From Streptomyces broussonetiae (GTDB lineage: Bacteria > Actinomycetota > Actinomycetes > Streptomycetales > Streptomycetaceae), in assembly GCF_009796285.1 (NCBI RefSeq), contig NZ_CP047020.1, positions 5,580,001-5,644,000 of the forward strand: a DNA stretch of 64,000 nucleotides. Direction: 5' to 3'. Positions 45,468 through 53,797 of this stretch are shown piece after piece. Under the pieces are notes generated by a model. The model searched no databases and was not told where the DNA came from. It was given only the letters and a program-made list of their open reading frames with translations. The first letter of the stretch is position 1; each line of letters begins with the position of its first letter. Both the position numbers and the translations under genes were made by a program.

Positions 45468-46124
45468 ATGAGCACTGTTGACATCCTTTCGCCTGCAGGC
45501 GAGAAGACCGGCACCGTCGAGCTCCCCGCGGAGATCTTCGGCGTGGAGAACATCAGCATCCCGCTGATTCACCAGGTCGTCGTCGCGCAGAACGCCGCTG
45601 CCCGCCAGGGCACGCACAAGACCAAGACCCGCGGTGAAGTCCGTGGTGGCGGCAAGAAGCCGTACCGCCAGAAGGGCACCGGCCGCGCCCGTCAGGGTTC
45701 GACCCGTGCGCCGCAGTTCGCCGGCGGTGGCGTCGTCCACGGCCCGCAGCCGCGTGACTACTCGCAGCGGACCCCGAAGAAGATGAAGGCCGCGGCCCTG
45801 CGCCACGCCCTCACCGACCGGGCCCGCCACAACCGCATTCACGTCGTCACCGGCGTGATCGAGGGCGAGACCCCCAGCACCAAGGCCGCTCGCACGCTGT
45901 TCGGCAAGATCTCGGAGCGCAAGAACCTGCTCCTGGTCGTCGACCGCGCCGACGAGGCCGCGTGGCTGTCCGCCCGCAACCTGCCCCAGGTCCACATCCT
46001 GGAGCCGGGCCAGCTGAACACGTACGACGTGATCGTCTCGGACGACGTGGTCTTCACCCAGGCCGCTTTCGAGTCCTTCGTCGCCGGCCCGAAGGCCAAC
46101 GACACCGAAGGGACCGAGGTCTGA
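45468..46124 (+). CDS. rplD: 50S ribosomal protein L4
   Basis: 218 residues, ATG at 45468. The exit-tunnel loop KKPYRQKGTGRARQG is intact; alterations there would give macrolide effects. In E. coli L4 represses the S10 operon, but that is not established for actinobacteria. The stop overlaps the rplW start (TGATG). Confidence 0.98.
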   Translation: MSTVDILSPAGEKTGTVELPAEIFGVENISIPLIHQVVVAQNAAARQGTHKTKTRGEVRGGGKKPYRQKGTGRARQGSTRAPQFAGGGVVHGPQPRDYSQRTPKKMKAAALRHALTDRARHNRIHVVTGVIEGETPSTKAARTLFGKISERKNLLLVVDRADEAAWLSARNLPQVHILEPGQLNTYDVIVSDDVVFTQAAFESFVAGPKANDTEGTEV

Positions 46125-46543
46125 TGGCTACCCGTCACCCGAGCATCGCCTCGAAGGCCGCCAAGGCCGCCAAGGCCGCGCGCGTCGCCAAGGCGAAGCG
46201 TCACGCCACCGAGGGCAAGAACACGGTCGAGACCCCGCTGAGCAAGTCGTACACGGACCCCCGTGACGTCCTGCTCAAGCCGGTCGTCTCGGAGAAGAGC
46301 TACGCGCTCCTCGACGAGAACAAGTACACGTTCATCGTCGACCCGAACGCCAACAAGACCCAGATCAAGCAGGCCGTCCAGGCGGTCTTCGACGTCAAGG
46401 TCACCGGGGTCAACACGATCAACCGCGCCGGCAAGCGCAAGCGGACCCGCACGGGCTTCGGCCAGCGTGCCGCCACCAAGCGCGCGATCGTGACCCTCGC
46501 CGAGGGCGACCGTATCGACATCTTCGGCGGTCCGACCGCCTAA
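46124..46543 (+). CDS. rplW: 50S ribosomal protein L23
   Basis: 139 residues, longer than the usual 95-100 because of an N-terminal Lys/Ala-rich extension (KAAKAAKAARVAKAKRHA) common in Streptomyces. The L23 core begins at LLKPVVSEKSYALLDENKYT. It forms the exit-tunnel rim where SRP and trigger factor dock. The ATG at 46124 overlaps the rplD stop. A repetitive Ala-Lys tail binds RNA. Confidence 0.97.
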   Translation: MATRHPSIASKAAKAAKAARVAKAKRHATEGKNTVETPLSKSYTDPRDVLLKPVVSEKSYALLDENKYTFIVDPNANKTQIKQAVQAVFDVKVTGVNTINRAGKRKRTRTGFGQRAATKRAIVTLAEGDRIDIFGGPTA

Positions 46544-46583
46544 GGGCGGTCCGGATCGTCCGATATCGGACGAGGACTGAGAA

Positions 46584-47420
46584 ATGGGAATCCGCAAGTA
46601 CAAGCCGACTACGCCGGGCCGTCGTGGCGCCAGCGTTGCCGACTTCGTCGAGGTCACGCGGTCCACGCCGGAGAAGTCGCTGGTCCGCCCCCTGCACAGC
46701 AAGGGCGGCCGTAACAACGCCGGTCGTGTGACCGTTCGCCACCAGGGTGGCGGACACAAGCGCGCCTACCGAGTGATCGACTTCCGTCGTCACGACAAGG
46801 ACGGCGTGCCGGCGAAGGTCGCGCACATCGAGTACGACCCCAACCGCACCGCGCGCATCGCGCTGCTGCACTACGCCGACGGCGAGAAGCGCTACATCCT
46901 CGCCCCGCGCAACCTGCAGCAGGGTGACCGCGTCGAGAACGGTCCCGGGGCCGACATCAAGCCGGGCAACAACCTGGCCCTCCGCAACATCCCGGTCGGT
47001 ACCACGATCCACGCGATCGAGCTCCGTCCCGGTGGCGGTGCCAAGTTCGCCCGCTCCGCCGGTGCCTCCGTGCAGCTGCTCGCGAAGGAGGGCGCCTACG
47101 CCCACCTGCGCATGCCGTCCGGTGAGATCCGCCTGGTCGACGTCCGCTGCCGCGCCACTGTCGGCGAGGTCGGCAACGCCGAGCAGAGCAACATCAACTG
47201 GGGTAAGGCCGGCCGTAAGCGGTGGCTGGGCGTTCGCCCGACCGTCCGTGGTGTCGTGATGAACCCGGTTGACCACCCGCACGGTGGTGGTGAGGGCCGG
47301 ACCTCCGGTGGTCGTCACCCCGTGTCCCCGTGGGGCAAGAAGGAAGGCCGTACTCGTTCGCCCAAGAAGGCGTCGAACAAGTACATCGTCCGCCGCCGCA
47401 AGACGAACAAGAAGCGCTAA
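46584..47420 (+). CDS. rplB: 50S ribosomal protein L2
   Basis: 278 residues with the conserved C-terminal block NPVDHPHGGGEGRTSGGRHP, including the His needed for peptidyl transferase activity. Starts MGIRKYKPTTPGRRGASVAD. It bridges the subunits. Separated from rplW by 40 nt and followed 12 nt later by rpsS. Confidence 0.98.
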   Translation: MGIRKYKPTTPGRRGASVADFVEVTRSTPEKSLVRPLHSKGGRNNAGRVTVRHQGGGHKRAYRVIDFRRHDKDGVPAKVAHIEYDPNRTARIALLHYADGEKRYILAPRNLQQGDRVENGPGADIKPGNNLALRNIPVGTTIHAIELRPGGGAKFARSAGASVQLLAKEGAYAHLRMPSGEIRLVDVRCRATVGEVGNAEQSNINWGKAGRKRWLGVRPTVRGVVMNPVDHPHGGGEGRTSGGRHPVSPWGKKEGRTRSPKKASNKYIVRRRKTNKKR

Positions 47421-47432
47421 GGACGGGTTGAG

Positions 47433-47714
47433 ATGCCTCGTAGCCTGAAGAAGGGGCCCTTCGTCGACGACCACCTGATCAAGAAGGTGGACGCCCAGAA
47501 CGAAGCCGGCACCAAGAACGTCATCAAGACCTGGTCCCGTCGCTCCATGATCGTCCCGGCCATGCTCGGCCACACGCTCGCGGTGCACAACGGCAAGACC
47601 CACATCCCGGTGTTCGTCACCGAGTCGATGGTCGGCCACAAGCTCGGCGAGTTCTCGCCGACGCGCACCTTCCGGGGTCACGTCAAGGAAGACCGGAAGT
47701 CGAAGCGCCGCTAG
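47433..47714 (+). CDS. rpsS: 30S ribosomal protein S19
   Basis: 93 residues: MPRSLKKGPFVDDHLIKKVD, then GHKLGEFSPTRTFRGH near the C terminus, where the basic tail (DRKSKRR) reaches the A-site tRNA. It is a head protein of the 30S and binds S13. The ATG at 47433 follows GGACGGGTTGAG. Confidence 0.98.
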   Translation: MPRSLKKGPFVDDHLIKKVDAQNEAGTKNVIKTWSRRSMIVPAMLGHTLAVHNGKTHIPVFVTESMVGHKLGEFSPTRTFRGHVKEDRKSKRR

Positions 47715-47758
47715 TAGCGGATCGCATTCAGACACGTAAGTAACTGAGAGGGACAACC

Positions 47759-48106
47759 ATGGAAGCCAGGGCCCAGGCGCGGTACATCCGCGTTACGCCC
47801 ATGAAGGCCCGCCGCGTGGTGGACCTTATCCGTGGCATGGATGCCACGGAGGCTCAGGCTGTTCTGCGATTCGCTCCGCAGGCAGCCTCCGTGCCGGTCG
47901 GCAAGGTGCTCGACAGCGCCATCGCCAACGCCGCGCACAACTACGACCACACCGACGCCGACAGCCTCTTCATTTCCGAGGCGTACGTCGACGAGGGTCC
48001 GACCCTGAAGCGGTTCCGGCCGCGCGCCCAGGGCCGTGCCTACCGGATCCGCAAGCGGACCAGCCACATCACTGTGGTCGTCAGCAGCAAGGAAGGAACC
48101 CGGTAA
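47759..48106 (+). CDS. rplV: 50S ribosomal protein L22
   Basis: 115 residues with MKARRVVDLIRGMDATEAQA and the long beta-hairpin ending FRPRAQGRAYRIRKRTSHITV that lines the exit tunnel with L4. Erythromycin resistance deletions map to this hairpin elsewhere; it looks full length here. Stop and rpsC start overlap by one base. Confidence 0.98.
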   Translation: MEARAQARYIRVTPMKARRVVDLIRGMDATEAQAVLRFAPQAASVPVGKVLDSAIANAAHNYDHTDADSLFISEAYVDEGPTLKRFRPRAQGRAYRIRKRTSHITVVVSSKEGTR

Positions 48107-48927
48107 TGGGCCAGAAGGTTAACCCGCATGGGTTCCGGCTCGGTGTCACGACCGACTTCAAGTCGCGTTGGTACGCCGACAAGCTGTACAAGGACTACGT
48201 CAAGGAAGACGTCGCCATCCGTCGGATGATGACGTCCGGCATGGAGCGCGCCGGTATCTCGAAGGTTGAGATCGAGCGCACCCGTGACCGCGTGCGGGTG
48301 GACATCCACACCGCTCGTCCGGGCATCGTCATCGGCCGCCGTGGCGCCGAGGCCGACCGCATCCGCGGCGACCTCGAGAAGCTCACGGGCAAGCAGGTCC
48401 AGCTGAACATCCTCGAGGTCAAGAACCCCGAGACCGACGCTCAGCTGGTTGCCCAGGCCGTTGCCGAGCAGCTCTCCTCCCGCGTCTCCTTCCGCCGCGC
48501 CATGCGTAAGAGCATGCAGTCGGCGATGAAGGCCGGCGCCAAGGGCATCAAGATCCAGTGCGGTGGCCGCCTCGGCGGCGCCGAGATGTCCCGCTCGGAG
48601 TTCTACCGCGAGGGCCGTGTGCCCCTGCACACGCTCCGTGCGAACGTGGACTACGGCTTCTTCGAGGCCAAGACGACCTTCGGCCGCATCGGTGTGAAGG
48701 TCTGGATCTACAAGGGCGACGTCAAGAACATCGCCGAGGTCCGCGCCGAGAACGCTGCGGCCCGTGCGGGTAACCGCCCGGCCCGTGGTGGTGCCGACCG
48801 CCCGGCCCGTGGTGGCCGTGGTGGCGAGCGGCGCGGTCGCAAGCCGCAGCAGGCTGCCGGCGCCGAGGCCCCCAAGGCCGAGGCTCCCGCGTCCGCTCCG
48901 GCTGAGAGCACCGGAACGGAGGCCTGA
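48106..48927 (+). CDS. rpsC: 30S ribosomal protein S3
   Basis: 273 residues. KH-type RNA-binding motif GIVIGRRGAEADRI in the N-terminal half. The family's core ends near residue 215. The last 55 residues form a disordered extension with repeated RPARGG units and an Ala/Pro/Glu tail, typical of high-GC actinobacteria. S3 lines the mRNA entry channel and has helicase activity with S4 and S5. Confidence 0.98.
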   Translation: MGQKVNPHGFRLGVTTDFKSRWYADKLYKDYVKEDVAIRRMMTSGMERAGISKVEIERTRDRVRVDIHTARPGIVIGRRGAEADRIRGDLEKLTGKQVQLNILEVKNPETDAQLVAQAVAEQLSSRVSFRRAMRKSMQSAMKAGAKGIKIQCGGRLGGAEMSRSEFYREGRVPLHTLRANVDYGFFEAKTTFGRIGVKVWIYKGDVKNIAEVRAENAAARAGNRPARGGADRPARGGRGGERRGRKPQQAAGAEAPKAEAPASAPAESTGTEA

Positions 48928-48932
48928 CCGAC

Positions 48933-49352
48933 ATGCTGATCCCCCGTAGGGTCAAGCACCGCAAGCAGCACCACCCGAAGCGTCGCGGTGAGGCCAAGGG
49001 CGGTACGACGGTCGCGTTCGGCGAGTACGGCATCCAGGCCCTCACGCCGGCGTACGTGACCAACCGCCAGATCGAGGCGGCCCGTATCGCGATGACCCGC
49101 CACATCAAGCGTGGCGGCAAGGTCTGGATCAACATCTACCCGGACCGCCCGCTCACGAAGAAGCCGGCCGAGACCCGCATGGGTTCCGGTAAGGGTTCGC
49201 CGGAGTGGTGGATCGCGAACGTGCACCCGGGACGGGTCATGTTCGAGCTGTCCTACCCGAACGAGAAGATTGCGCGTGAGGCTCTCACTCGTGCGGCCCA
49301 CAAGCTGCCGATGAAGTGCCGCATCGTCAAGCGCGAGGCAGGTGAAGCGTGA
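48933..49352 (+). CDS. rplP: 50S ribosomal protein L16
   Basis: 139 residues from the ATG at 48933, 5 nt after rpsC. Signature RRVKHRKQHHPKRRGEAKGG at the N terminus and MGSGKGSPEWWIANVHPG in the middle. It sits near the peptidyl-transferase centre and A-site tRNA; evernimicin/avilamycin resistance maps here. Overlaps rpmC by 1 nt. Confidence 0.98.
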   Translation: MLIPRRVKHRKQHHPKRRGEAKGGTTVAFGEYGIQALTPAYVTNRQIEAARIAMTRHIKRGGKVWINIYPDRPLTKKPAETRMGSGKGSPEWWIANVHPGRVMFELSYPNEKIAREALTRAAHKLPMKCRIVKREAGEA

Positions 49353-49576
49353 TGTCGGTCGGTACCAAGGCGTCCGAGCTGCGCGAGCTGGGCAACGAGG
49401 AGCTTCTGGGCAAGCTCCGCGAGGCCAAGGAAGAGCTGTTCAACCTCCGCTTCCAGGCGGCGACGGGTCAGCTCGAGAACCACGGCCGTCTGAAGGCGGT
49501 CCGCAAGGACATCGCGCGGATCTACACCCTGATGCGCGAGCGTGAGCTGGGCATCGAAACGGTGGAGAACGCCTGA
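49352..49576 (+). CDS. rpmC: 50S ribosomal protein L29
   Basis: 74 residues from the ATG at 49352 (TGATG overlap with rplP). It is two helices: ELRELGNEELLGKLREAKEE and RLKAVRKDIARIYTLMRERE. L29 lies at the exit tunnel next to L23. Stop and rpsQ start overlap (TGATG). Confidence 0.97.
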   Translation: MSVGTKASELRELGNEELLGKLREAKEELFNLRFQAATGQLENHGRLKAVRKDIARIYTLMRERELGIETVENA

Positions 49577-49860
49577 TGAGCGAGAAGAACGTGACTGAGA
49601 ACGCAGAAGCGCGCGGCTTCCGCAAGACCCGTGAGGGTCTCGTCGTCAGCGACAAGATGGACAAGACCGTCGTCGTCGCCGTCGAGGACCGCGTCAAGCA
49701 CGCGCTGTACGGCAAGGTCATCCGCCGTACGAACAAGCTCAAGGCGCACGACGAGCAGAACGCCGCGGGTGTCGGCGACCGCGTCCTCCTCATGGAGACC
49801 CGGCCGCTGTCCGCGACGAAGCGCTGGCGCGTCGTCGAGATCCTCGAGAAGGCCAAGTAA
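49576..49860 (+). CDS. rpsQ: 30S ribosomal protein S17
   Basis: 94 residues with an OB fold: GLVVSDKMDKTVVVAVEDRV followed by TNKLKAHDEQNAAGVGDRVL. It binds 16S rRNA helix 11 early in assembly. Last gene of the S10 set. A 101-nt gap with a hairpin (49901-49933) separates it from rplN, possibly an attenuator between the S10 and spc sets. Confidence 0.98.
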   Translation: MSEKNVTENAEARGFRKTREGLVVSDKMDKTVVVAVEDRVKHALYGKVIRRTNKLKAHDEQNAAGVGDRVLLMETRPLSATKRWRVVEILEKAK

Positions 49861-49900
49861 TTCCTGCGGGGCAACTCCCGCAGGTCAGTTCCGCCAGGCT

Positions 49901-49933
49901 CGGCAGGGGTCTTCGTCACTGAAGCCCCTGCCG
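49901..49933 (+). terminator. hairpin between rpsQ and rplN
   Basis: CGGCAGGGG-T-CTTC pairs with GAAG-CCCCTGCCG around GTCACT. No T-run, so it probably reduces rather than stops read-through. Confidence 0.6.
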
Positions 49934-49961
49934 GGAACCGGCAGACAAACAGGAGATAGAC

Positions 49962-50330
49962 GTGATCCAGCAGGAGTCGCGACTGCGCGTCGCCGACAAC
50001 ACTGGTGCGAAGGAGATCCTTTGCATCCGTGTGCTCGGTGGCTCCGGTCGCCGCTACGCGGGCATCGGTGACGTCATCGTCGCCACCGTCAAGGACGCGA
50101 TCCCCGGTGGCAACGTGAAGAAGGGTGACGTCGTCAAGGCGGTCATCGTTCGCACCGTCAAGGAGCGCCGCCGTCCGGACGGCTCGTACATCCGCTTCGA
50201 CGAGAACGCCGCCGTCATTCTGAAGAACGACGGCGACCCTCGCGGCACCCGCATCTTCGGCCCGGTCGGGCGTGAGCTGCGCGAGAAGAAGTTCATGAAG
50301 ATCATCTCGCTGGCTCCGGAGGTGCTGTAA
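49962..50330 (+). CDS. rplN: 50S ribosomal protein L14
   Basis: 122 residues from the GTG at 49962 after CAGGAGA. Recognised by MIQQESRLRVADNTGAKEIL and the KKGDVVKAVIVRTVKERRRP block. It binds 23S rRNA at the subunit interface and contacts RsfS. First gene of the spc set here; rplX starts 2 nt later. Confidence 0.98.
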   Translation: MIQQESRLRVADNTGAKEILCIRVLGGSGRRYAGIGDVIVATVKDAIPGGNVKKGDVVKAVIVRTVKERRRPDGSYIRFDENAAVILKNDGDPRGTRIFGPVGRELREKKFMKIISLAPEVL

Positions 50331-50332
50331 GC

Positions 50333-50656
50333 ATGAAGATCAAGAAGGGCGACCTGGTCCAGGTCATCACCGGTAAGGACAAGGGCAAGCAGGGCAAGGT
50401 CATCGCGGCCTACCCCCGCGAGGACCGCGTCCTGGTCGAGGGTGTCAACCGGGTCAAGAAGCACACCAAGGCCGGCCCCACCGCCAAGGGTTCGCAGGCC
50501 GGTGGCATCGTCACGACCGAGGCGCCGATCCACGTCTCCAACGTCCAGCTGGTCGTTGAGAAGGACGGCAACAAGGTCGTCACGCGTGTCGGTTACCGCT
50601 TCGACGACGAAGGCAACAAGATCCGCGTTGCCAAGCGGACGGGTGAGGACATCTGA
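50333..50656 (+). CDS. rplX: 50S ribosomal protein L24
   Basis: 107 residues with an N-terminal KOW motif (KKGDLVQVITGKDKGKQGKV). L24 is one of the two assembly initiators of the large subunit. The stop overlaps the rplE start (TGATG). Confidence 0.98.
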   Translation: MKIKKGDLVQVITGKDKGKQGKVIAAYPREDRVLVEGVNRVKKHTKAGPTAKGSQAGGIVTTEAPIHVSNVQLVVEKDGNKVVTRVGYRFDDEGNKIRVAKRTGEDI

Positions 50657-51213
50657 TGGCTACCACCACCACTCCGCGTCTGAAGACGAAGTACCGCGAG
50701 GAGATCGCGGGCAAGCTGCGTGACGAGTTCAAGTACGAGAACGTCATGCAGATCCCCGGCCTCGTCAAGATCGTGGTCAACATGGGTGTGGGCGACGCCG
50801 CCCGCGACTCCAAGCTGATCGAGGGCGCCATCCGCGACCTCACCACGATCACCGGCCAGAAGCCGCAGGTCACCAAGGCCCGTAAGTCCATCGCGCAGTT
50901 CAAGCTGCGTGAGGGTCAGCCGATCGGTGCCCACGTCACGCTCCGTGGCGACCGCATGTGGGAGTTCCTGGACCGCACCCTGTCGCTCGCGCTGCCGCGC
51001 ATCCGCGACTTCCGTGGTCTGTCCCCCAAGCAGTTCGACGGCCGTGGCAACTACACCTTCGGTCTCACGGAGCAGGTCATGTTCCACGAGATCGACCAGG
51101 ACAAGATCGACCGCGTCCGGGGTATGGACATCACCGTGGTCACCACGGCGACCAACGACGCTGAGGGCCGCGCGCTCCTTCGTCACCTCGGCTTCCCGTT
51201 CAAGGAGGCGTGA
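50656..51213 (+). CDS. rplE: 50S ribosomal protein L5
   Basis: 185 residues: N-terminal LKTKYREEIAGKLRDEFKYE, IPGLVKIVVNMGVGDAARDS and the C-terminal GMDITVVTTATNDAEGRALL. It binds 5S rRNA in the central protuberance. The next gene begins 5 nt later with the AAGGAGG site inside the rplE end. Confidence 0.98.
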   Translation: MATTTTPRLKTKYREEIAGKLRDEFKYENVMQIPGLVKIVVNMGVGDAARDSKLIEGAIRDLTTITGQKPQVTKARKSIAQFKLREGQPIGAHVTLRGDRMWEFLDRTLSLALPRIRDFRGLSPKQFDGRGNYTFGLTEQVMFHEIDQDKIDRVRGMDITVVTTATNDAEGRALLRHLGFPFKEA

Positions 51214-51218
51214 GCGAG

Positions 51219-51404
51219 ATGGCGAAGAAGGCTCTGATCGCTAAGGCTGCTCGCAAGCCCAAGTTCGGTGTGCGTAGCTACACGCGCTGCCAGCGCTGCG
51301 GCCGTCCGCACTCCGTGTACCGCAAGTTCGGCCTGTGCCGCGTGTGCCTTCGTGAGATGGCTCACCGTGGCGAGCTGCCGGGCGTGACCAAGAGCTCCTG
51401 GTAA
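51219..51404 (+). CDS. rpsN: 30S ribosomal protein S14, zinc-binding form
   Basis: 61 residues from the ATG at 51219. The C-x2-C pairs in CQRCGRPHSVYRKFGLCRVC mark the short zinc-containing type; zinc-free longer paralogs usually lie elsewhere under Zur. Together with L33 and L36 of this window it belongs to the zinc-dependent set. A hairpin at 51403-51423 follows. Confidence 0.98.
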   Translation: MAKKALIAKAARKPKFGVRSYTRCQRCGRPHSVYRKFGLCRVCLREMAHRGELPGVTKSSW

Positions 51405-51423
51405 TCCCTGTTTTTAGGGATTC
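51403..51423 (+). terminator. hairpin after rpsN
   Basis: AATCCCT (51403-51409) and AGGGATT flank a GTTTTT loop. It is short and lacks a T-run after the stem, so it is a candidate attenuator before rpsH. Confidence 0.45.
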
Positions 51424-51600
51424 CTGGACCTCTCGGTAAGCAACTGGGTCGGCGGAGGCCCTCACCTTCCATGCCTTAGGCTAGGAGGGTTGGGCCTCTG
51501 CCGCCCTGGATCACTTACTACGCCGTAGGTCCCCGCGCCGCACCCGTCCCGTCTGCAGAAGTACGGGGAGAGGGATGGCGCACATAGGAAACCCCGGCGA
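51424..51600 (+). promoter_or_regulatory. leader of the rpsH-proximal spc segment
   Basis: A gap of more than 200 nt between rpsN and rpsH, unlike the tight spacing elsewhere in the cluster. I see no gene in it. It may carry a promoter and an S8-binding control element, but I cannot point to a confident site. Confidence 0.35.
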
Positions 51601-51620
51601 GAAAGGCCACAGGCCAATTC

Positions 51621-52019
51621 ATGACCATGACTGATCCGATCGCAGACATGCTTACGCGTCTGCGGAACGCGAACTCGGCGTACCACGACTCCGTGACGAT
51701 GCCGGCGTCGAAGATCAAGTCTCACATCGCGGAGATCCTCCAGCAGGAGGGCTTCATCACGGGCTGGAAGGTCGAGGACGCCGAGGTCGGCAAGAACCTC
51801 GTTCTCGAGCTGAAGTTCGGTCCGAACCGTGAGCGCTCCATCGCGGGCATCAAGCGGATCTCCAAGCCCGGTCTCCGGGTGTACGCGAAGTCCACCAACC
51901 TGCCGAAGGTGCTCGGCGGCCTGGGCGTGGCGATCATCTCCACGTCGCACGGGCTCCTCACCGACAAGCAGGCCGGCAAGAAGGGCGTGGGTGGGGAAGT
52001 CCTCGCCTACGTCTGGTAG
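51621..52019 (+). CDS. rpsH: 30S ribosomal protein S8
   Basis: 132 residues: MTMTDPIADMLTRLRNANSA to the terminal GKKGVGGEVLAYVW. It binds 16S rRNA helix 21 and in E. coli represses the spc operon. The start could also be the Met at residue 3, but the first ATG (51621) is preceded by AGAAAGG at the right distance. rplF follows after 24 nt. Confidence 0.97.
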   Translation: MTMTDPIADMLTRLRNANSAYHDSVTMPASKIKSHIAEILQQEGFITGWKVEDAEVGKNLVLELKFGPNRERSIAGIKRISKPGLRVYAKSTNLPKVLGGLGVAIISTSHGLLTDKQAGKKGVGGEVLAYVW

Positions 52020-52043
52020 CAGAAGGGAACGGAGGAAACAGCT

Positions 52044-52583
52044 ATGTCGCGCATCGGCAAGCTCCCCATCGCGGTTCCCGCCGGCGTGGACGTCACCATC
52101 GACGGCCGTACGGTCGCGGTCAAGGGCCCCAAGGGCACGCTGACCCACACCGTCGTGGCGCCGATCGACATCGCCAAGGGCGAGGACGGCACCCTGCAGG
52201 TGACCCGCCCCAACGACGAGCGTCAGAGCAAGGCCCTGCACGGCCTCTCCCGCACGCTGGTGGCGAACATGATCACCGGCGTGACCCAGGGTTACGTGAA
52301 GAAGCTCGAGATCAGCGGTGTCGGTTACCGAGTGACCGCCAAGGGTTCGAACCTCGAGTTCGCGCTTGGCTACAGCCACCCGATCGTGGTCGAGGCGCCC
52401 GAGGGCATCTCGTTCAAGGTCGAGTCGCCGACCAAGTTCTCGGTCGAGGGCATCGACAAGCAGAAGGTCGGCGAGGTTGCGGCCAACATCCGCAAGCTGC
52501 GCAAGCCCGACCCGTACAAGGCCAAGGGTGTCAAGTACGAGGGCGAAGTCATCCGCCGCAAGGTCGGAAAGGCGGGTAAGTAA
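52044..52583 (+). CDS. rplF: 50S ribosomal protein L6
   Basis: 179 residues with the two-fold repeated L6 fold; N-terminal MSRIGKLPIAVPAGVDVTID, C-terminal PDPYKAKGVKYEGEVIRRKV. It lies near the factor-binding site. GGAGGAAACAG precedes the ATG. rplR starts 3 nt after the stop. Confidence 0.98.
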   Translation: MSRIGKLPIAVPAGVDVTIDGRTVAVKGPKGTLTHTVVAPIDIAKGEDGTLQVTRPNDERQSKALHGLSRTLVANMITGVTQGYVKKLEISGVGYRVTAKGSNLEFALGYSHPIVVEAPEGISFKVESPTKFSVEGIDKQKVGEVAANIRKLRKPDPYKAKGVKYEGEVIRRKVGKAGK

Positions 52584-52586
52584 GCC

Positions 52587-52970
52587 ATGGCATACGGGCA
52601 GAAGATCCTCAAGGGCGACGCCTACAAGCGCGCCGCGATCAAGCGCCGTCACATCCGGATCCGCAAGAACCTTTCCGGTACGGCGGAGCGTCCCCGTCTG
52701 GTCGTGACCCGCTCCAACCGCCACATCGTGGCGCAGGTGATCGACGACCTCAAGGGCCACACCCTCGCGTCGGCGTCCACGCTGGACGCGTCGATCCGTG
52801 GTGGCGAGGCCGACAAGTCCGCGCAGGCCAAGCAGGTCGGCGCCCTGGTCGCCGAGCGCGCCAAGGCCGCCGGTGTCGAGGCCGTCGTGTTCGACCGTGG
52901 TGGCAACCAGTACGCCGGGCGCATCGCTGCCCTGGCGGACGCCGCCCGCGAGGCCGGGCTCAGGTTCTGA
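52587..52970 (+). CDS. rplR: 50S ribosomal protein L18
   Basis: 127 residues with GTAERPRLVVTRSNRHIVAQ and the C-terminal GRIAALADAAREAGLRF. It binds 5S rRNA with L5. The ATG at 52587 follows GGCGGGTAAGTAAGCC. rpsE begins 37 nt downstream. Confidence 0.98.
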   Translation: MAYGQKILKGDAYKRAAIKRRHIRIRKNLSGTAERPRLVVTRSNRHIVAQVIDDLKGHTLASASTLDASIRGGEADKSAQAKQVGALVAERAKAAGVEAVVFDRGGNQYAGRIAALADAAREAGLRF

Positions 52971-53007
52971 GCCGCCGTAGCTAGCGGAAAAGAGAGAGGT
53001 AAATCCA

Positions 53008-53613
53008 ATGGCTGGACCCCAGCGCCGCGGTGGCGGTGCCGGTGGCGGCGAGCGGCGGGACCGGAAGGGCCGTGACGGCGGCGCTGCTGCCGCCGAGAAG
53101 ACCGCGTACGTTGAGCGCGTCGTCGCGATCAACCGCGTCGCCAAGGTTGTGAAGGGTGGTCGTCGCTTCAGCTTCACCGCGTTGGTCGTGGTGGGCGATG
53201 GTGACGGCACCGTGGGTGTCGGTTACGGCAAGGCCAAGGAGGTGCCGGCCGCCATCGCCAAGGGTGTTGAGGAGGCCAAGAAGCACTTCTTCAAGGTCCC
53301 CCGTATCCAGGGCACCATCCCGCACCCGATCCAGGGTGAGAAGGCTGCCGGCGTCGTGCTGCTCAAGCCCGCGTCCCCGGGTACCGGTGTTATCGCCGGT
53401 GGTCCGGTGCGTGCCGTGCTCGAGTGCGCCGGTATCCACGACATCCTGTCGAAGTCGCTCGGCTCCGACAACGCGATCAACATCGTGCACGCGACCGTGG
53501 AGGCCCTCAAGGGCCTGCAGCGTCCCGAGGAGGTCGCGGCCCGCCGCGGTCTGCCGCTCGAGGACGTCGCTCCCGCGGCTCTGCTGCGTGCGCGTGCCGG
53601 GGCTGGTGCGTAA
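53008..53613 (+). CDS. rpsE: 30S ribosomal protein S5
   Basis: 201 residues. A Gly/Arg-rich start (AGPQRRGGGAGGGERRDRKG) precedes the double-stranded-RNA domain (VERVVAINRVAKVVKGGRRF). The loop RVAKVVKGGRRFSF, where spectinomycin resistance arises in other species, has the usual sequence. It contributes to decoding fidelity and mRNA entry. rpmD overlaps by 1 nt (TAATG). Confidence 0.98.
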   Translation: MAGPQRRGGGAGGGERRDRKGRDGGAAAAEKTAYVERVVAINRVAKVVKGGRRFSFTALVVVGDGDGTVGVGYGKAKEVPAAIAKGVEEAKKHFFKVPRIQGTIPHPIQGEKAAGVVLLKPASPGTGVIAGGPVRAVLECAGIHDILSKSLGSDNAINIVHATVEALKGLQRPEEVAARRGLPLEDVAPAALLRARAGAGA

Positions 53614-53795
53614 TGGCGCAGCTCAAGATCACGCAGGTCAAGTCCTACATCGGCAGCAAGCAGAACCACCGTGACACCCTGCGGTCGCTTGGTCTCAAGG
53701 GGATCAACACCGTGGTCGTCAAGGAGGACCGCCCCGAGTTCCGCGGCATGGTGCACACCGTCCGCCACCTCGTGACGGTCGAGGAGGTCGACTGA
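53613..53795 (+). CDS. rpmD: 50S ribosomal protein L30
   Basis: 60 residues: MAQLKITQVKSYIGSKQNHR, TLRSLGLKGINTVVV, ending RHLVTVEEVD. It is on the bacterial 50S surface and is not universal. The ATG at 53613 overlaps the rpsE stop; rplO follows after 2 nt. Confidence 0.98.
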   Translation: MAQLKITQVKSYIGSKQNHRDTLRSLGLKGINTVVVKEDRPEFRGMVHTVRHLVTVEEVD

Positions 53796-53797
53796 TC

